DNA of 64,000 nucleotides, from the NCBI RefSeq assembly GCF_014197445.1, contig NZ_JACIFO010000010.1, positions 1 to 64,000 on the forward strand, in the 5' to 3' direction. Positions 23,761 through 33,059 of the stretch are shown here, in pieces. A program made the position numbers and the translations under genes. The notes beneath the pieces are model-generated. The model did not search any database. It was given only the letters and a program-made list of their open reading frames with translations, and was not told the DNA's origin. Numbering within the stretch: the stretch's first letter is position 1; each line of letters starts with the position of its first letter. The DNA is from Mesonia hippocampi (GTDB lineage: Bacteria; Bacteroidota; Bacteroidia; Flavobacteriales; Flavobacteriaceae).

Positions 23761-26418
23761 ATGAACAAAAATATATACTGGGGTAGTCTTGCGTTTTTAT
23801 TTTTTATGCTACTGGTTTCCTGTAAAAAAGATAAAAAAGAAGAAAATGGAGTGACTGTTACAGCGATAAAAACTTTAAAAGATTCATTACATACATCTGC
23901 TCCTAACTCTGAAAACAAAAAGCCAGAAAGGTCGTCTAAAGCGTTTGTAACCACCTGGTCTGTTGACTATGATGGTTCTGTTACCATACCACATGGTCTG
24001 CACAATGGGAGTTATAACATAGATTGGGGTGATGGTACTAAAAATGAAAACGTTAAAGAAGATATAATTCATTCTTATGAAGAAACAGGGAGCTATACGA
24101 TAACCATTACAGGGGAATTTATTGATTTTCATGTAGTTGATGCGGATAAAGACAAGCTTCAATCGGTTGATCAGTGGGGTGTGCAAAAGTGGAAGGATAT
24201 GAAAAGTGCTTTTTCCGGTTGCAGGTATTTGCGTATTGAGGCAACAGATTCACCAGATTTGTCCGATGTAACCAGTATTTCATCTATGTTTTTGGGCTGT
24301 GAAAACCTGTATGGAAATTTTAGTAATTGGGATACATCTACTATTACAGATATGAGTTATATGTTTGGCGGAGCTTATCATTTTGATGAAGATATCAGTA
24401 ATTGGGACACCTCTAAGGTTACTAATATGGAGTATATGTTTGATGGGGCAGAATCGTTTAATCAGCCTATCGGAAATTGGAACACTTCAAACGTAACGAG
24501 TATGGAAAAAATGTTCAGGGGGGCAATTTTATTTAATCAGAACTTAGATAATTGGGATACTTCTAAAGTTAGCAGTATAGCAGGAATGTTTACAGGTGCG
24601 ACATCATTTAATAAACCTATTGGTAATTGGGATACTGCTAATGTGATTAAGATGAATCGTGTTTTTGATGGGGCCAAATCATTTAATCAGCCTATTGGTG
24701 ACTGGAATACTTCAAATGTAATAAGTATGGCGGGAATGTTTGCAGATGCAGGGTCATTCAATCAAGATCTTCATAATTGGAATACCTCTAATGTTACAGA
24801 AATGGGAGCAATGTTTTCGAAGGCAAAATCATTTAACAAGAATATCGGTAGTTGGGATACCTCAAAAGTTACAGATATGCAAGAAATGTTTTATAGAGCC
24901 AGGTTATTTAATCAGCCTATAGGTAATTGGGACACCTCTAATGTTACTGATATGGGAAGTATGTTTCATTATGCAAATTCTTTTAACCAGCCTATTGGAG
25001 ATTGGAATACCTCAAAAGTAATCAGCATGAAGGAGATGTTTTATGAAGCTTCTGATTTTAATCAGCTTATCGGCCATTGGGATACCTCGAATGTTACTGA
25101 TATGGAGGGTGTTTTTTATCATGCAAAATCATTTAACCAACCTATAGGGAATTGGGATATATCGAAAGTGACTACTTTAAAAGAGGCATTTTCAGGAGCC
25201 AGATTATTTAATCAGGATTTAGACAATTGGAATACTTCTAATGTTACAGATATGGAGCGTATATTTTCGGGAGCAACTTCGTTTAACGGGGCTATAGGAA
25301 ATTGGGATGTATCGAAACTGACTAGTTTTAAAGAGATGTTTTTTGAAGCAGAATCATTTAATCGACCTATCGGGAACTGGAATACTTCAAATGTAATTAT
25401 AATGGATAGCATGTTTGAGGGAGCAAGAGCATTTAATCGGGATATAAATGGCTGGGATGTTTCGAAAGTGACTTCTATGGAGGATTTATTCGTTTATGCA
25501 GCGTCATTTGATCAACCACTAAACAAATGGGATATTTCTCGTGTAAGAAGTTTTTTCAGAATGTTTGCGGGGGCTACATTATTTAATCAAGATATCAGTA
25601 ATTGGGATATGTCAAAGGCAATCAATATAGCTGCTATGTTTGAAGGATCAGAATCGTTTAATCAGCCTATAGGAAAATGGGATATATCCAATGTAAATTG
25701 GATGGTTTCTATTTTCGAGGGTGCAAAGTCATTTAACCAGTCTTTAACCAATTGGAATGTTTCAAGGGTAGCATCTATGTCCGGGTTGTTTCGTAATGCC
25801 GAATCATTTAATCAGGATATAAGCAATTGGGATGTATCTAATGTTACAGAGATGAAAGCGATGTTCAATGGGGCCAAATCATATAACCGACCTATCGGGA
25901 ACTGGAATACCTCAAGGGTAAAAGGAATGTCAGAAATGTTTAAAGGGGCCTTTTCATTTAATCAGAATATCGGTAATTGGGATGTTTCGAATGTTACGGA
26001 TATGAGAGGGATGTTCAGTGAAGCCAGATCATTTAACCAGGCTATAGGTAAATGGAATACATCAAGGGTCAGGTATATGTCAGCAATGTTTAAGGGGGCA
26101 GCTTCGTTTAATCAAGCTATCGGGAATTGGGATACTTCAAGGGTACGGAACATGGATCAAATGTTTTATAAAGCAAAAAGATTCAATCAAGACTTAAGTA
26201 AATGGAATATTTCTAATTTGAATTCTGCTATAGGGATGTTTAGGGAATCAAATCTTTCAACGGAAAATTATGATGCTTTATTAATTGGCTGGGGAGATAA
26301 AGAACACAATAATAATGTTACTTTGGGAGTAGGAAATACGATATATACAGTAAAGGATGCCAGAGAAAAGTTAATGAGTGCTGGTTGGGAAATACATGAT
26401 GGAGGATTTAAGAAATAA
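23761..26418 (+). CDS. BspA-like DUF285 repeat surface lipoprotein
   Basis: An 885-residue outer-surface lipoprotein. Lipobox LLVSC gives Cys21. A PKD-like segment follows ([20 protein letters not shown], then [11 protein letters not shown], about 80-122). From residue 183 to 832 there are 26 tandem 25-residue units of the DUF285 type, consensus [25 protein letters not shown]. The C-terminal cap ([13 protein letters not shown] to the end) is the usual closing unit of these proteins. DUF285/BspA proteins are thought to mediate adhesion or binding to other cells. It lies between menF and menD with the SUKH gene, likely a later insertion. Confidence 0.92.
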   Translation: MNKNIYWGSLAFLFFMLLVSCKKDKKEENGVTVTAIKTLKDSLHTSAPNSENKKPERSSKAFVTTWSVDYDGSVTIPHGLHNGSYNIDWGDGTKNENVKEDIIHSYEETGSYTITITGEFIDFHVVDADKDKLQSVDQWGVQKWKDMKSAFSGCRYLRIEATDSPDLSDVTSISSMFLGCENLYGNFSNWDTSTITDMSYMFGGAYHFDEDISNWDTSKVTNMEYMFDGAESFNQPIGNWNTSNVTSMEKMFRGAILFNQNLDNWDTSKVSSIAGMFTGATSFNKPIGNWDTANVIKMNRVFDGAKSFNQPIGDWNTSNVISMAGMFADAGSFNQDLHNWNTSNVTEMGAMFSKAKSFNKNIGSWDTSKVTDMQEMFYRARLFNQPIGNWDTSNVTDMGSMFHYANSFNQPIGDWNTSKVISMKEMFYEASDFNQLIGHWDTSNVTDMEGVFYHAKSFNQPIGNWDISKVTTLKEAFSGARLFNQDLDNWNTSNVTDMERIFSGATSFNGAIGNWDVSKLTSFKEMFFEAESFNRPIGNWNTSNVIIMDSMFEGARAFNRDINGWDVSKVTSMEDLFVYAASFDQPLNKWDISRVRSFFRMFAGATLFNQDISNWDMSKAINIAAMFEGSESFNQPIGKWDISNVNWMVSIFEGAKSFNQSLTNWNVSRVASMSGLFRNAESFNQDISNWDVSNVTEMKAMFNGAKSYNRPIGNWNTSRVKGMSEMFKGAFSFNQNIGNWDVSNVTDMRGMFSEARSFNQAIGKWNTSRVRYMSAMFKGAASFNQAIGNWDTSRVRNMDQMFYKAKRFNQDLSKWNISNLNSAIGMFRESNLSTENYDALLIGWGDKEHNNNVTLGVGNTIYTVKDAREKLMSAGWEIHDGGFKK
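24307..26256 (+). repeat. 26 tandem 75-bp (25-residue) DUF285 coding repeats
   Basis: Every unit is exactly 75 bp with no insertion or deletion, starting at 24307, 24382 and so on to 26182. The protein pattern is strictly kept (Phe-Asn at positions 1-2, Trp at 8, Met-Phe or similar at 19-20), while codons vary between units, so the array is old and held by selection rather than a fresh expansion. Confidence 0.93.
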
Positions 26419-26422
26419 AAAA

Positions 26423-26566
26423 ATGAAAACACCAGCAGCAGTATCACAAAAAAAAAAATCAATTTCAAATTATAAGCAATTTGGTATTGATATAGAAACA
26501 CTAGAAGATAATAAGGTTAAAATAACTCAATCACGTTTGATAAATGGATTTATTTTCAACCAATAA
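26423..26566 (+). CDS. Possible small protein after the repeat lipoprotein
   Basis: A 47-residue reading frame beginning MKTPAAVSQKKK, 4 bp after the lipoprotein stop. No domain is recognised. It contains an 11-base A run, which is prone to slippage. It could be a genuine short gene in the operon or chance; I lean slightly toward real because of the tight spacing. Confidence 0.4.
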   Translation: MKTPAAVSQKKKSISNYKQFGIDIETLEDNKVKITQSRLINGFIFNQ

Positions 26567-26676
26567 ATTAAATAATAACTTTAGGGAGCATTTAAATTCT
26601 TAATTATTTTACTTTCCCCTGTTGTTTCCCTAGTTTTATATTACATTGTATTTACTAGGATTTTAATCGTTTTTAG

Positions 26677-26760
26677 TGCCCAGAGCGGGAGTCGAACCCG
26701 CACGCCCTAATGGACACATGGCCCTCAACCATGCCTGTCTACCAATTCCAGCACCTGGGC
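26677..26760 (-). tRNA. tRNA-Leu (anticodon GAG)
   Basis: An 84-nt cloverleaf with long variable arm, acceptor GCCCAGG with its paired CTGGGC end, T arm GGGTTCGACTCCC, anticodon loop TTGAGGG. CCA is not encoded. Transcribed from a TATATTTG box at 26806-26813. Confidence 0.95.
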
Positions 26761-26805
26761 TTTAAAGTTACTCTTAATAAAAAAGAAGTAATTTTTAAAG
26801 AGGTG

Positions 26806-26813
26806 CAAATATA
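26806..26813 (-). promoter_or_regulatory. -7 box of tRNA-Leu promoter
   Basis: CAAATATA on plus reads TATATTTG on minus, followed by CACC, 46 bp before the tRNA. Confidence 0.65.
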
Positions 26814-26845
26814 TTCTATTTTTACTTAGCTTAAAAGCTTATTGC

Positions 26846-27493
26846 TCATTTTTTATTGGCTACTAATAGTGAGTTTATTTTATTAATTTTTACTACTTGT
26901 GTATCTTTAAACTTTAAAGAATCATTAAAAAAACTGAAAACTTCATCTACTTGTATGCTTTTATCGATATCAATACCTAAATTAAATAGCAAAAAAGCAT
27001 TGTTATTTAATGCTTTAGATAGGTTTTTACAGAAAGTTTTTGAGTAGAACTTAGGAGGAACTTCGGTATCGATAAATAAATCAACAATGACTAAATCATA
27101 TTGGGTAGTATTTTTTTCTATAAAGGTAAAAGCGTCGGTGTTTTCAATAGTTAAAAGTTCAGAATTGTCAATATTAAACTCGTTTTTAGCTATCGTAATT
27201 ACATCATTATCTATTTCAATAGCGTGTATATGCTTTTTATAATTAAACTTCTCTCGTAGGGATTTTATAACCGAGCCTCCTCCTAAACCTAATAGCAGTA
27301 TAGTGTTTACGTTTGTTAACGAAGTTAATTTGATTCCTTTTTCTAATACACGTTGTAAGGAACCATAGGAGTAATTTGCGTTTTCGCTATCTAAAATCTT
27401 TTTCCCGTTAATCCATGAAATTTCTAACATGCCATTGTGGCTAGAGGCTGTTTTTTTAGTTACAGGGTAGATATAACTAAGTAGTTTTTTCAT
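26846..27493 (-). CDS. Spermidine-synthase-like SAM-dependent enzyme
   Basis: A 215-residue Rossmann-fold protein of the spermidine synthase/class I methyltransferase group. The SAM-binding loop is ILLLGLGGGSVI (about 65-76), with IHAIEIDNDVI as motif II and YDLVIVDLF as motif III. It is shorter than true spermidine synthases (about 280 residues) and lacks the N-terminal strand domain, so an aminopropyl transfer role is uncertain; a methyltransferase is as likely. Lies 3 bp downstream of the small PEGA-like membrane protein. Confidence 0.85.
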   Translation of the reverse strand: MKKLLSYIYPVTKKTASSHNGMLEISWINGKKILDSENANYSYGSLQRVLEKGIKLTSLTNVNTILLLGLGGGSVIKSLREKFNYKKHIHAIEIDNDVITIAKNEFNIDNSELLTIENTDAFTFIEKNTTQYDLVIVDLFIDTEVPPKFYSKTFCKNLSKALNNNAFLLFNLGIDIDKSIQVDEVFSFFNDSLKFKDTQVVKINKINSLLVANKK

Positions 27494-27496
27494 AAA

Positions 27497-27931
27497 TTAT
27501 AAGGGTTTAATAGGAATTTTAATTTCTTCTAGCTTAAGGTATTTATTTCTGCCAAAAGTAAAATAGTAAATAAAATAAGATACAATAATTATCATTATAA
27601 GTAGAAAAAAGCCTTTGGCAAATACATTTATACGGTCATTAAAAAAAGCGAAAAGTATACTTAAAATAAGAGCTGTAGAAATTAGCATTTTTCCTTGTTT
27701 AAGCCCCGAGAGTTTAAAGGCATAGTTATCGTTTTCTTTTAAAGTAATTGTTGTTGTATTACTTCCAAGCCATTTAGTTTTCAATTTTAATGTATAAGTG
27801 CCAGCTTTAACCTCAAAAACCTTTGTTTCTCCATCGGTAATAACGCCTATAAGCTTTTGGTTAGCATAGACTTTTACTTTTCCTAAACGGTTTTGAAATT
27901 CTGAAACTCTTTTAATGATAATTTTTGCCAT
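27497..27931 (-). CDS. PEGA-like domain membrane protein
   Basis: A 144-residue protein. The N-terminal half resembles a PEGA/carboxypeptidase-like strand domain (KVYANQKLIGVITDGETKVF, then GTYTLKLKT). Two hydrophobic helices follow (about 81-98 and 108-127). No specific function is known. It is co-transcribed with the spermidine-synthase-like gene (3-bp gap) and divergent from menD. Confidence 0.75.
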   Translation of the reverse strand: MAKIIIKRVSEFQNRLGKVKVYANQKLIGVITDGETKVFEVKAGTYTLKLKTKWLGSNTTTITLKENDNYAFKLSGLKQGKMLISTALILSILFAFFNDRINVFAKGFFLLIMIIIVSYFIYYFTFGRNKYLKLEEIKIPIKPL

Positions 27932-28040
27932 AATTTAGGAAGAATATGTTTTTGATAGCTTTACTTTTTAACGAATATACTAAACATTTTCGCTACATAA
28001 ATTATTATATAAATATAAACAGGCTCTAAGTTTTAAATTG

Positions 28041-28048
28041 TAATTTTG
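28041..28048 (+). promoter_or_regulatory. -7 box of menD promoter
   Basis: TAATTTTG, 19 bp before the menD start codon, fits the TAnnTTTG consensus. A -33 element is not clear. Confidence 0.45.
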
Positions 28049-28067
28049 TGGTTTAAATCAACTTTAT

Positions 28068-29804
28068 ATGCAGTATTCTAGCATTCCCTTAGCACAATCT
28101 ATTGTTAAATTGTGTATCTCTAAAGGAATTACCGATGTAGTCATATCGCCAGGTTCGAGAAACGCTCCGTTAACCATTACTTTTTCTAATCATCCAACCA
28201 TAAATGCGTACAGCATTGTAGATGAAAGAAGTGCGGCATTTTTTGCCTTAGGAATGGCACAACAACAAGCAAAACCTGTAGCTTTGGTATGTACCTCGGG
28301 AAGTGCATTGCTAAATTATTATCCCGCCATTGCAGAGGCATATTATAGCGATATTCCTTTGGTTGTTATTTCTGCCGATAGGCCTGCAGAACGTATTGAT
28401 ATTGGCGACGGACAAACCATTAGGCAAAAAAATGTTTACCAAAATCATATTCTGTATTCGGCAAATTTGTATTCTGAATTAGCAGATTCCTTAGGTTTAG
28501 ATGAGAAAATAAAACAAAAATCTTTCGAGGTAAGTAAACTTAATGAACGTGAGATAAACCTAGCATTAAACACCGCTATCGAGAAAAACGGGCCTGTGCA
28601 TATCAATGTTCCTTTTTACGAGCCTTTATATAATTTAACCGATGGGCTAGAGGTTTCTCCTATAGAAATAAAACCTATTACAGAAGAAAAAGAAATTAAT
28701 GATGCCAGCTTAAAAGCTTATTCCGAAATATGGTCTAAGGCCAAACGCAAATTGGTATTAGTAGGGGTAAATCAGCCCGATAGCATAACCCAAGAGTATT
28801 TAGATTGGTTGGCAGAAGACCCTTCGGTATTAGTGTTTACAGAAACTACTTCCAATTTACATCACTCAGATTTTATCACAAGAATAGATAAGCTAATTGC
28901 TCCGCTAGAACAAAAAGAAAACAGCGATGAGTGGTTTAAAAAGTTACAGCCAGATATCTTATTAACCATTGGCGGACACGTAATTTCGAAAAAAATAAAA
29001 GCCTTTTTACGAAAGTATCAACCTAAACATCATTGGCATATTGATGCTAAAAAAGCTTTAAACACTTATTTTTGCCTAGATAGGCATTTTGAGGTAAGCC
29101 CAAATGTATTTTTAAATAAATTAAAACAACAGGCTTCTTATCCTAAAAATGCTGTTTATAAGGATTTTTGGTGTTCTCAAGCACAAGAACGAGATAAACA
29201 CCATGATAAGTTTATGGAGAGTTTAGCCTATTCTGACTTAAAAGTATTTTATTACCTCAATAAGCACTTTCCTGCTCAGCAAGTACTACAACTTTCTAAC
29301 AGCAGTATAATTCGCTATGCACAATTGTTTAAATTCTCGCCAGAAGTAGCTATTTATTGCAACAGAGGAACTAGCGGAATAGACGGAAGTACCTCAACGG
29401 CAGTAGGATCAGCACATAAAGCAAGTTTACCCACAACTTTTATTACAGGCGATTTAAGCTTTTTTTACGACAGTAATGCGCTTTGGAATGCTTATATTCC
29501 TAATAATTTTAAAATGATTGTAATTAATAATCAAGGAGGTGGAATATTTAGAATTTTACCAGGAGCCAAGGAGGTAACTAATTTTGATACTTACTTAGAA
29601 ACAACACACCAATTAACCGCCGAGCATATAGCCAAAATGCATCGTATAGCTTATTTTAGGCAAGAAGGAGAACAAGGTTTAGAAGATACCATACAACGTT
29701 TTTTAAACGAAGAAACAGGCCAGCCTAAACTGTTAGAAATATTTACACCAAGAACAGAAAACGACCAATATTTACGTAATTATTTCAAGACAATTTTCCC
29801 ATAA
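28068..29804 (+). CDS. menD: SEPHCHC synthase (2-succinyl-5-enolpyruvyl-6-hydroxy-3-cyclohexene-1-carboxylate synthase)
   Basis: A thiamine-diphosphate enzyme that joins isochorismate and 2-oxoglutarate in menaquinone synthesis. The 578-residue length is normal. Visible features: VVISPGSRNAPLT near the N-terminus, the catalytic-glutamate segment YSIVDERSAAFFALG, ALVCTSGSALLNYYPAI, SADRPAERIDIGDGQTI, and the thiamine-binding region GTSGIDGSTSTAVG followed by GDLSFFYDSNALWN and VINNQGGGIF. Product of menF is its substrate. Here it is 5 kb downstream of menF, with its own promoter. Confidence 0.96.
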   Translation: MQYSSIPLAQSIVKLCISKGITDVVISPGSRNAPLTITFSNHPTINAYSIVDERSAAFFALGMAQQQAKPVALVCTSGSALLNYYPAIAEAYYSDIPLVVISADRPAERIDIGDGQTIRQKNVYQNHILYSANLYSELADSLGLDEKIKQKSFEVSKLNEREINLALNTAIEKNGPVHINVPFYEPLYNLTDGLEVSPIEIKPITEEKEINDASLKAYSEIWSKAKRKLVLVGVNQPDSITQEYLDWLAEDPSVLVFTETTSNLHHSDFITRIDKLIAPLEQKENSDEWFKKLQPDILLTIGGHVISKKIKAFLRKYQPKHHWHIDAKKALNTYFCLDRHFEVSPNVFLNKLKQQASYPKNAVYKDFWCSQAQERDKHHDKFMESLAYSDLKVFYYLNKHFPAQQVLQLSNSSIIRYAQLFKFSPEVAIYCNRGTSGIDGSTSTAVGSAHKASLPTTFITGDLSFFYDSNALWNAYIPNNFKMIVINNQGGGIFRILPGAKEVTNFDTYLETTHQLTAEHIAKMHRIAYFRQEGEQGLEDTIQRFLNEETGQPKLLEIFTPRTENDQYLRNYFKTIFP

Positions 29805-29904
29805 AAAATAGTTTACTAAAAGTTAATCTTAAAAAACTAGTAATAAATACATTGATTTTTTATATTTACAAGAAGTATTATTTAACAAAAAAAACCATTT
29901 TATT

Positions 29905-30243
29905 ATGAGTAAATTAGATGAGTTGATAGTGTCTTACGAAAAACATCTTCAAGAAATTGAAACTACACCAGATGTGGCATTTTTGCGTAAAGTAGCAAAG
30001 GGGCTAGGGCCTGCAATCTATAATAAAGATGCATCTATGGTATCGGGTACCGATGAGAAAGAATTAGAAACTGTAAAAAACAATTTTTTAATAAAAAAAC
30101 TAGGTCTTGAGGATTCTCCTGCATTAGATAAAGCTATTGCAGATGTAATTGAAAAATACGGAAAATCTAAGCCTAATAAATATAGAGCTGTAGTATATTA
30201 TTTACTGGCAAAACACTTTGGTAAAGAAGCTGTTTATAACTAA
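29905..30243 (+). CDS. DUF2853 family protein
   Basis: A 112-residue cytoplasmic helical protein of DUF2853, recognised from MSKLDELIVSYEKHLQEI, the central DKEL-type helix and the ending KYRAVVYYLLAKHFGKE. Function unknown. It is a single gene closed by a strong terminator. Confidence 0.88.
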   Translation: MSKLDELIVSYEKHLQEIETTPDVAFLRKVAKGLGPAIYNKDASMVSGTDEKELETVKNNFLIKKLGLEDSPALDKAIADVIEKYGKSKPNKYRAVVYYLLAKHFGKEAVYN

Positions 30244-30263
30244 TAAACAATACATTTTCTTAT

Positions 30264-30294
30264 AAAAAACGCCTGTGAAAAACAGGCGTTTTTT
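30264..30294. terminator. Bidirectional terminator between DUF2853 and phosphodiesterase genes
   Basis: ACGCCTGT and ACAGGCGT with flanking A and T runs, loop GAAAA, between convergent genes. Confidence 0.9.
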
Positions 30295-30320
30295 GTACAA
30301 TAAACAAATAAAGTAAATAA

Positions 30321-31637
30321 TTACTGCTTCAATAACCCTGGCACAATAATTCCGTCGGTATCAGTAACATTTATGTTTAATAATTTTAAGGCGGTTGGCA
30401 TGATATCTTCTAGGTTTATTAACGGTAACTGCTTTCTTGCTTTAAAACCAGCACCATAACCTATAAATCCGGTGTATATTTTATGGTTGTCTGGAAAATA
30501 ACCATGTTTTCCTCCTATTTTTTGTGTATAAACAGCTCCTTTTTCGGTATTTGTAAAGCTATATCCATCAGCAGCAGAGATGGCTAAGTTTACATTAGGG
30601 TCAGCTTTAAATGCTCTTAGCTGTTTCTCTGTAATAATTTTAAAGCGTTGCTTTTCAGCAATAGGAAGTTCAGCTAATACCTGTTTTACTTTTTTTAGTG
30701 TTTTTTTATCGTTTTTATTACGGATGTGTAAAAAAGCTGAGCCTCCTGTAGAAAAGAAAAAAGCTTTATTATACAAGCCTGCATTTTTAAGCCATACATT
30801 TGGAGCAATGGCAGTATGTGTGCTTATAAAGCCATGATCTCCGGTAATAATAATACTCGTGTTTTCTAGTATTTTTGCACGTTTTAAGGCATCGTAAATT
30901 TTTCCAACTACATTATCGGCATTAGCAATTGCCCTGTTTACCAAATCACCATTTCGACCTACTTTATGTTGAGCCCCATCGGTATTGGGCAGGTGTATAG
31001 TAAGCAGGTTGGGTTTGTAGGTTTCTAATAGGTAAGCTGCCATTCTACCAAGGTTCTGATCCATTTGAAACGAACTGAGGTTATACTCATTAATGGCTAG
31101 AGTTCCTGTAGCGTTTTTTTCTACTTCTTCAAATAAGCCCTTAGGTGTTGCATAAGTTGCTGTAGCTCCTCGTCGATCCATAGGGTTTTCAAAAGACCAA
31201 ATTTCAGGTAAATTATAATCTATAAACGGATTATTGATGGTTATAGGCCAAGAAACAGAGGCTGTGGTAAGCCCCTTTTCTTTAGCATATTCCCAAATAC
31301 TTTTTGCTTTTACCTGCTCATGCTTATAATACCAATTTCCAGGTTTGCCTGCAGGACTAATCTCTGTATTGTACAATATTCCGTGGTTTTCGGGTAACAT
31401 CCCTGTAGAAATTGTTGTATGAGAAGGGTAGGTTACCGAAGGGAAAATGGTTCTTACATCGTCTGCAATGGTTCCGTTTTTAGCCAAAAACTTTAAATTG
31501 GCAGTAGCCCATTTTTCATTTTTATAAAAATCAGACCTAAACCCATCTATACTGATGATAACAAGATGTTTGGTTTCTTGTGCAGATAGGCTTGCAATGG
31601 CTATAAACAATAAACTTAAACTGATTATTTTTTTCAT
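30321..31637 (-). CDS. Nucleotide pyrophosphatase/phosphodiesterase (NPP family)
   Basis: A 438-residue exported alkaline-phosphatase-superfamily enzyme. Signal peptide 1-19 (ends SLSAQ). Metal-binding ISIDGFRSDF (Asp31), nucleophile Thr69 in FPSVTYPSHT, ENHGI, and the distal metal motif GDHGF are visible. NPPs hydrolyse nucleotide polyphosphates, NAD-like compounds or lysophospholipids. It is the last gene of the SusC/SusD operon (10-bp gap to susD-like), so it likely processes the nutrient taken up by that transporter: a phosphodiester or nucleotide-type substrate. Confidence 0.92.
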   Translation of the reverse strand: MKKIISLSLLFIAIASLSAQETKHLVIISIDGFRSDFYKNEKWATANLKFLAKNGTIADDVRTIFPSVTYPSHTTISTGMLPENHGILYNTEISPAGKPGNWYYKHEQVKAKSIWEYAKEKGLTTASVSWPITINNPFIDYNLPEIWSFENPMDRRGATATYATPKGLFEEVEKNATGTLAINEYNLSSFQMDQNLGRMAAYLLETYKPNLLTIHLPNTDGAQHKVGRNGDLVNRAIANADNVVGKIYDALKRAKILENTSIIITGDHGFISTHTAIAPNVWLKNAGLYNKAFFFSTGGSAFLHIRNKNDKKTLKKVKQVLAELPIAEKQRFKIITEKQLRAFKADPNVNLAISAADGYSFTNTEKGAVYTQKIGGKHGYFPDNHKIYTGFIGYGAGFKARKQLPLINLEDIMPTALKLLNINVTDTDGIIVPGLLKQ

Positions 31638-31646
31638 AATTCTATT

Positions 31647-33047
31647 TTAGAAGAAAGGAACAATCGTGTTATCCGTTTTGTTTTCTACAATTATTTTATT
31701 CATATCTACGCTAATGCTGATGTTTCCATTTTCATCGGTAGAGAAATCGTCTAAGGCTTTATCGGCAACAAAAGCAGGAATTTGTGCTATGGTGTACTCA
31801 TCAGCTACATTAGGGTTATTATCTTGTTCTACTTGAGAGATTGGGTATTTTATACCTAAATCGGTTAACCTTCTTCCTTCACTAATAAAAATTTCTTGGC
31901 GTAATAGGTATACATAATACAATAAGTCATCGGTAGACGTTAAGTTCTCGATATCGGTAATTTTAACATGTGTTCCCGAAATTGTTTTAACCTCAATGTT
32001 TCCTTCTTGTCTGTTTAGGACTAAGTTACTTTTAAAGGTACTTGCGTTATCAAATTTTACCTTAACTGCAGTTAAAGGATAATCGGTTCTATTTCCTCCA
32101 TTTCTTGTTTCACCACTATCATCTACCATAGCAACAGGTCTTTGTTCTACTAAGTTTAATAAAGCGGTTAGGTTTTCTTTGGCTGTGAGAATGTTGTTTT
32201 GAGCAAGAGCGGCTTCGGCTAGGATTAAATAAGCTTCTTCTGCTTTTACAAGTGTTACGGGTTTTTGGTCTGTAGTGGGTGTTCCTACAGAGTAATATTT
32301 AGGGTCTAAAAAATCTAATCGCGGTAATGGAGCTAGCCTATTAGGAAGCGCATCGTAGGTGGCATTTTGCATTTCGTTAGCTAACTGACTTGTACCATCA
32401 AATTGGATTTGATATAATAATGAAGGACTGTTTAATGCTTTTGTGGCTTCGGTAATTGCTTTTTCTTGATTACCAAGATGGTAGTGAGTACGGGCTTTTA
32501 ATAAATGATAAGCAGCTATTAATTCGGTATCCGTTTCATAGTCTATTGCATAATCTAAAGCTTCTAAAGCGTTTTCTAGATTTTCTTTAGGCGTTATCAC
32601 GTTGCCAAGAGTGGTTTCTGGCAATCCTGTAAACAATTCACCTCCAAGTATATTGGCATAACCTAAACATAAGTACATAAAAGCTAAATCTTGCTCTGTA
32701 GCCGCTTGGTCTGAAGGGTGTACTTTTTCGATACCAAAAATAGCCATTTCTCTAAGGGCTTGTACATCGGCTTGTAAAGCGTTTACATCTGGGTCAAAAT
32801 AGTTGAGTTGTAAAATATCAAATACCTTACTGTATTGAGAATAGTTGTTAAAGTAATTATCGGAAGTTATAGCAACATTTACATTAACGGTATTACTGGT
32901 TTTTGCCATTTGTCTTTTTAGTCCGTTAACCCAGCTACTTACGGCATGTGGGGTGTTTAAGTAGGTGTTTTCGGTTACGTTAGGATTATCTACGCAGGCA
33001 GATAATAAAAGTATGCTAAACAGTGAATATATAATTGTTTTTTTCAT
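31647..33047 (-). CDS. SusD/RagB-like outer-membrane lipoprotein
   Basis: A 466-residue surface lipoprotein that caps the SusC-like transporter and binds substrate. Lipobox LLSAC gives Cys18. The N-terminal TPR-like helical region contains ALQADVQALREMAIFGIEKV and YLCLGYANILGGELFTG; further TPR-like helices follow to about 220. It begins 12 bp after the susC-like gene. Sequence identity to glycan-type SusD is not obvious, in line with a non-sugar substrate. Confidence 0.9.
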   Translation of the reverse strand: MKKTIIYSLFSILLLSACVDNPNVTENTYLNTPHAVSSWVNGLKRQMAKTSNTVNVNVAITSDNYFNNYSQYSKVFDILQLNYFDPDVNALQADVQALREMAIFGIEKVHPSDQAATEQDLAFMYLCLGYANILGGELFTGLPETTLGNVITPKENLENALEALDYAIDYETDTELIAAYHLLKARTHYHLGNQEKAITEATKALNSPSLLYQIQFDGTSQLANEMQNATYDALPNRLAPLPRLDFLDPKYYSVGTPTTDQKPVTLVKAEEAYLILAEAALAQNNILTAKENLTALLNLVEQRPVAMVDDSGETRNGGNRTDYPLTAVKVKFDNASTFKSNLVLNRQEGNIEVKTISGTHVKITDIENLTSTDDLLYYVYLLRQEIFISEGRRLTDLGIKYPISQVEQDNNPNVADEYTIAQIPAFVADKALDDFSTDENGNISISVDMNKIIVENKTDNTIVPFF

Positions 33048-33059
33048 GATTATCTAAAA

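Noticed and set aside
25212-25412. Open frames on the opposite strand of the repeat lipoprotein
   Set aside because: They mirror the repeat periodicity and have no independent features.
24307-26256. Regular direct repeats that could be taken for a CRISPR array
   Set aside because: The 75-bp period is an in-frame protein repeat (DUF285) inside a long reading frame; units are diverged and there are no unique spacers.
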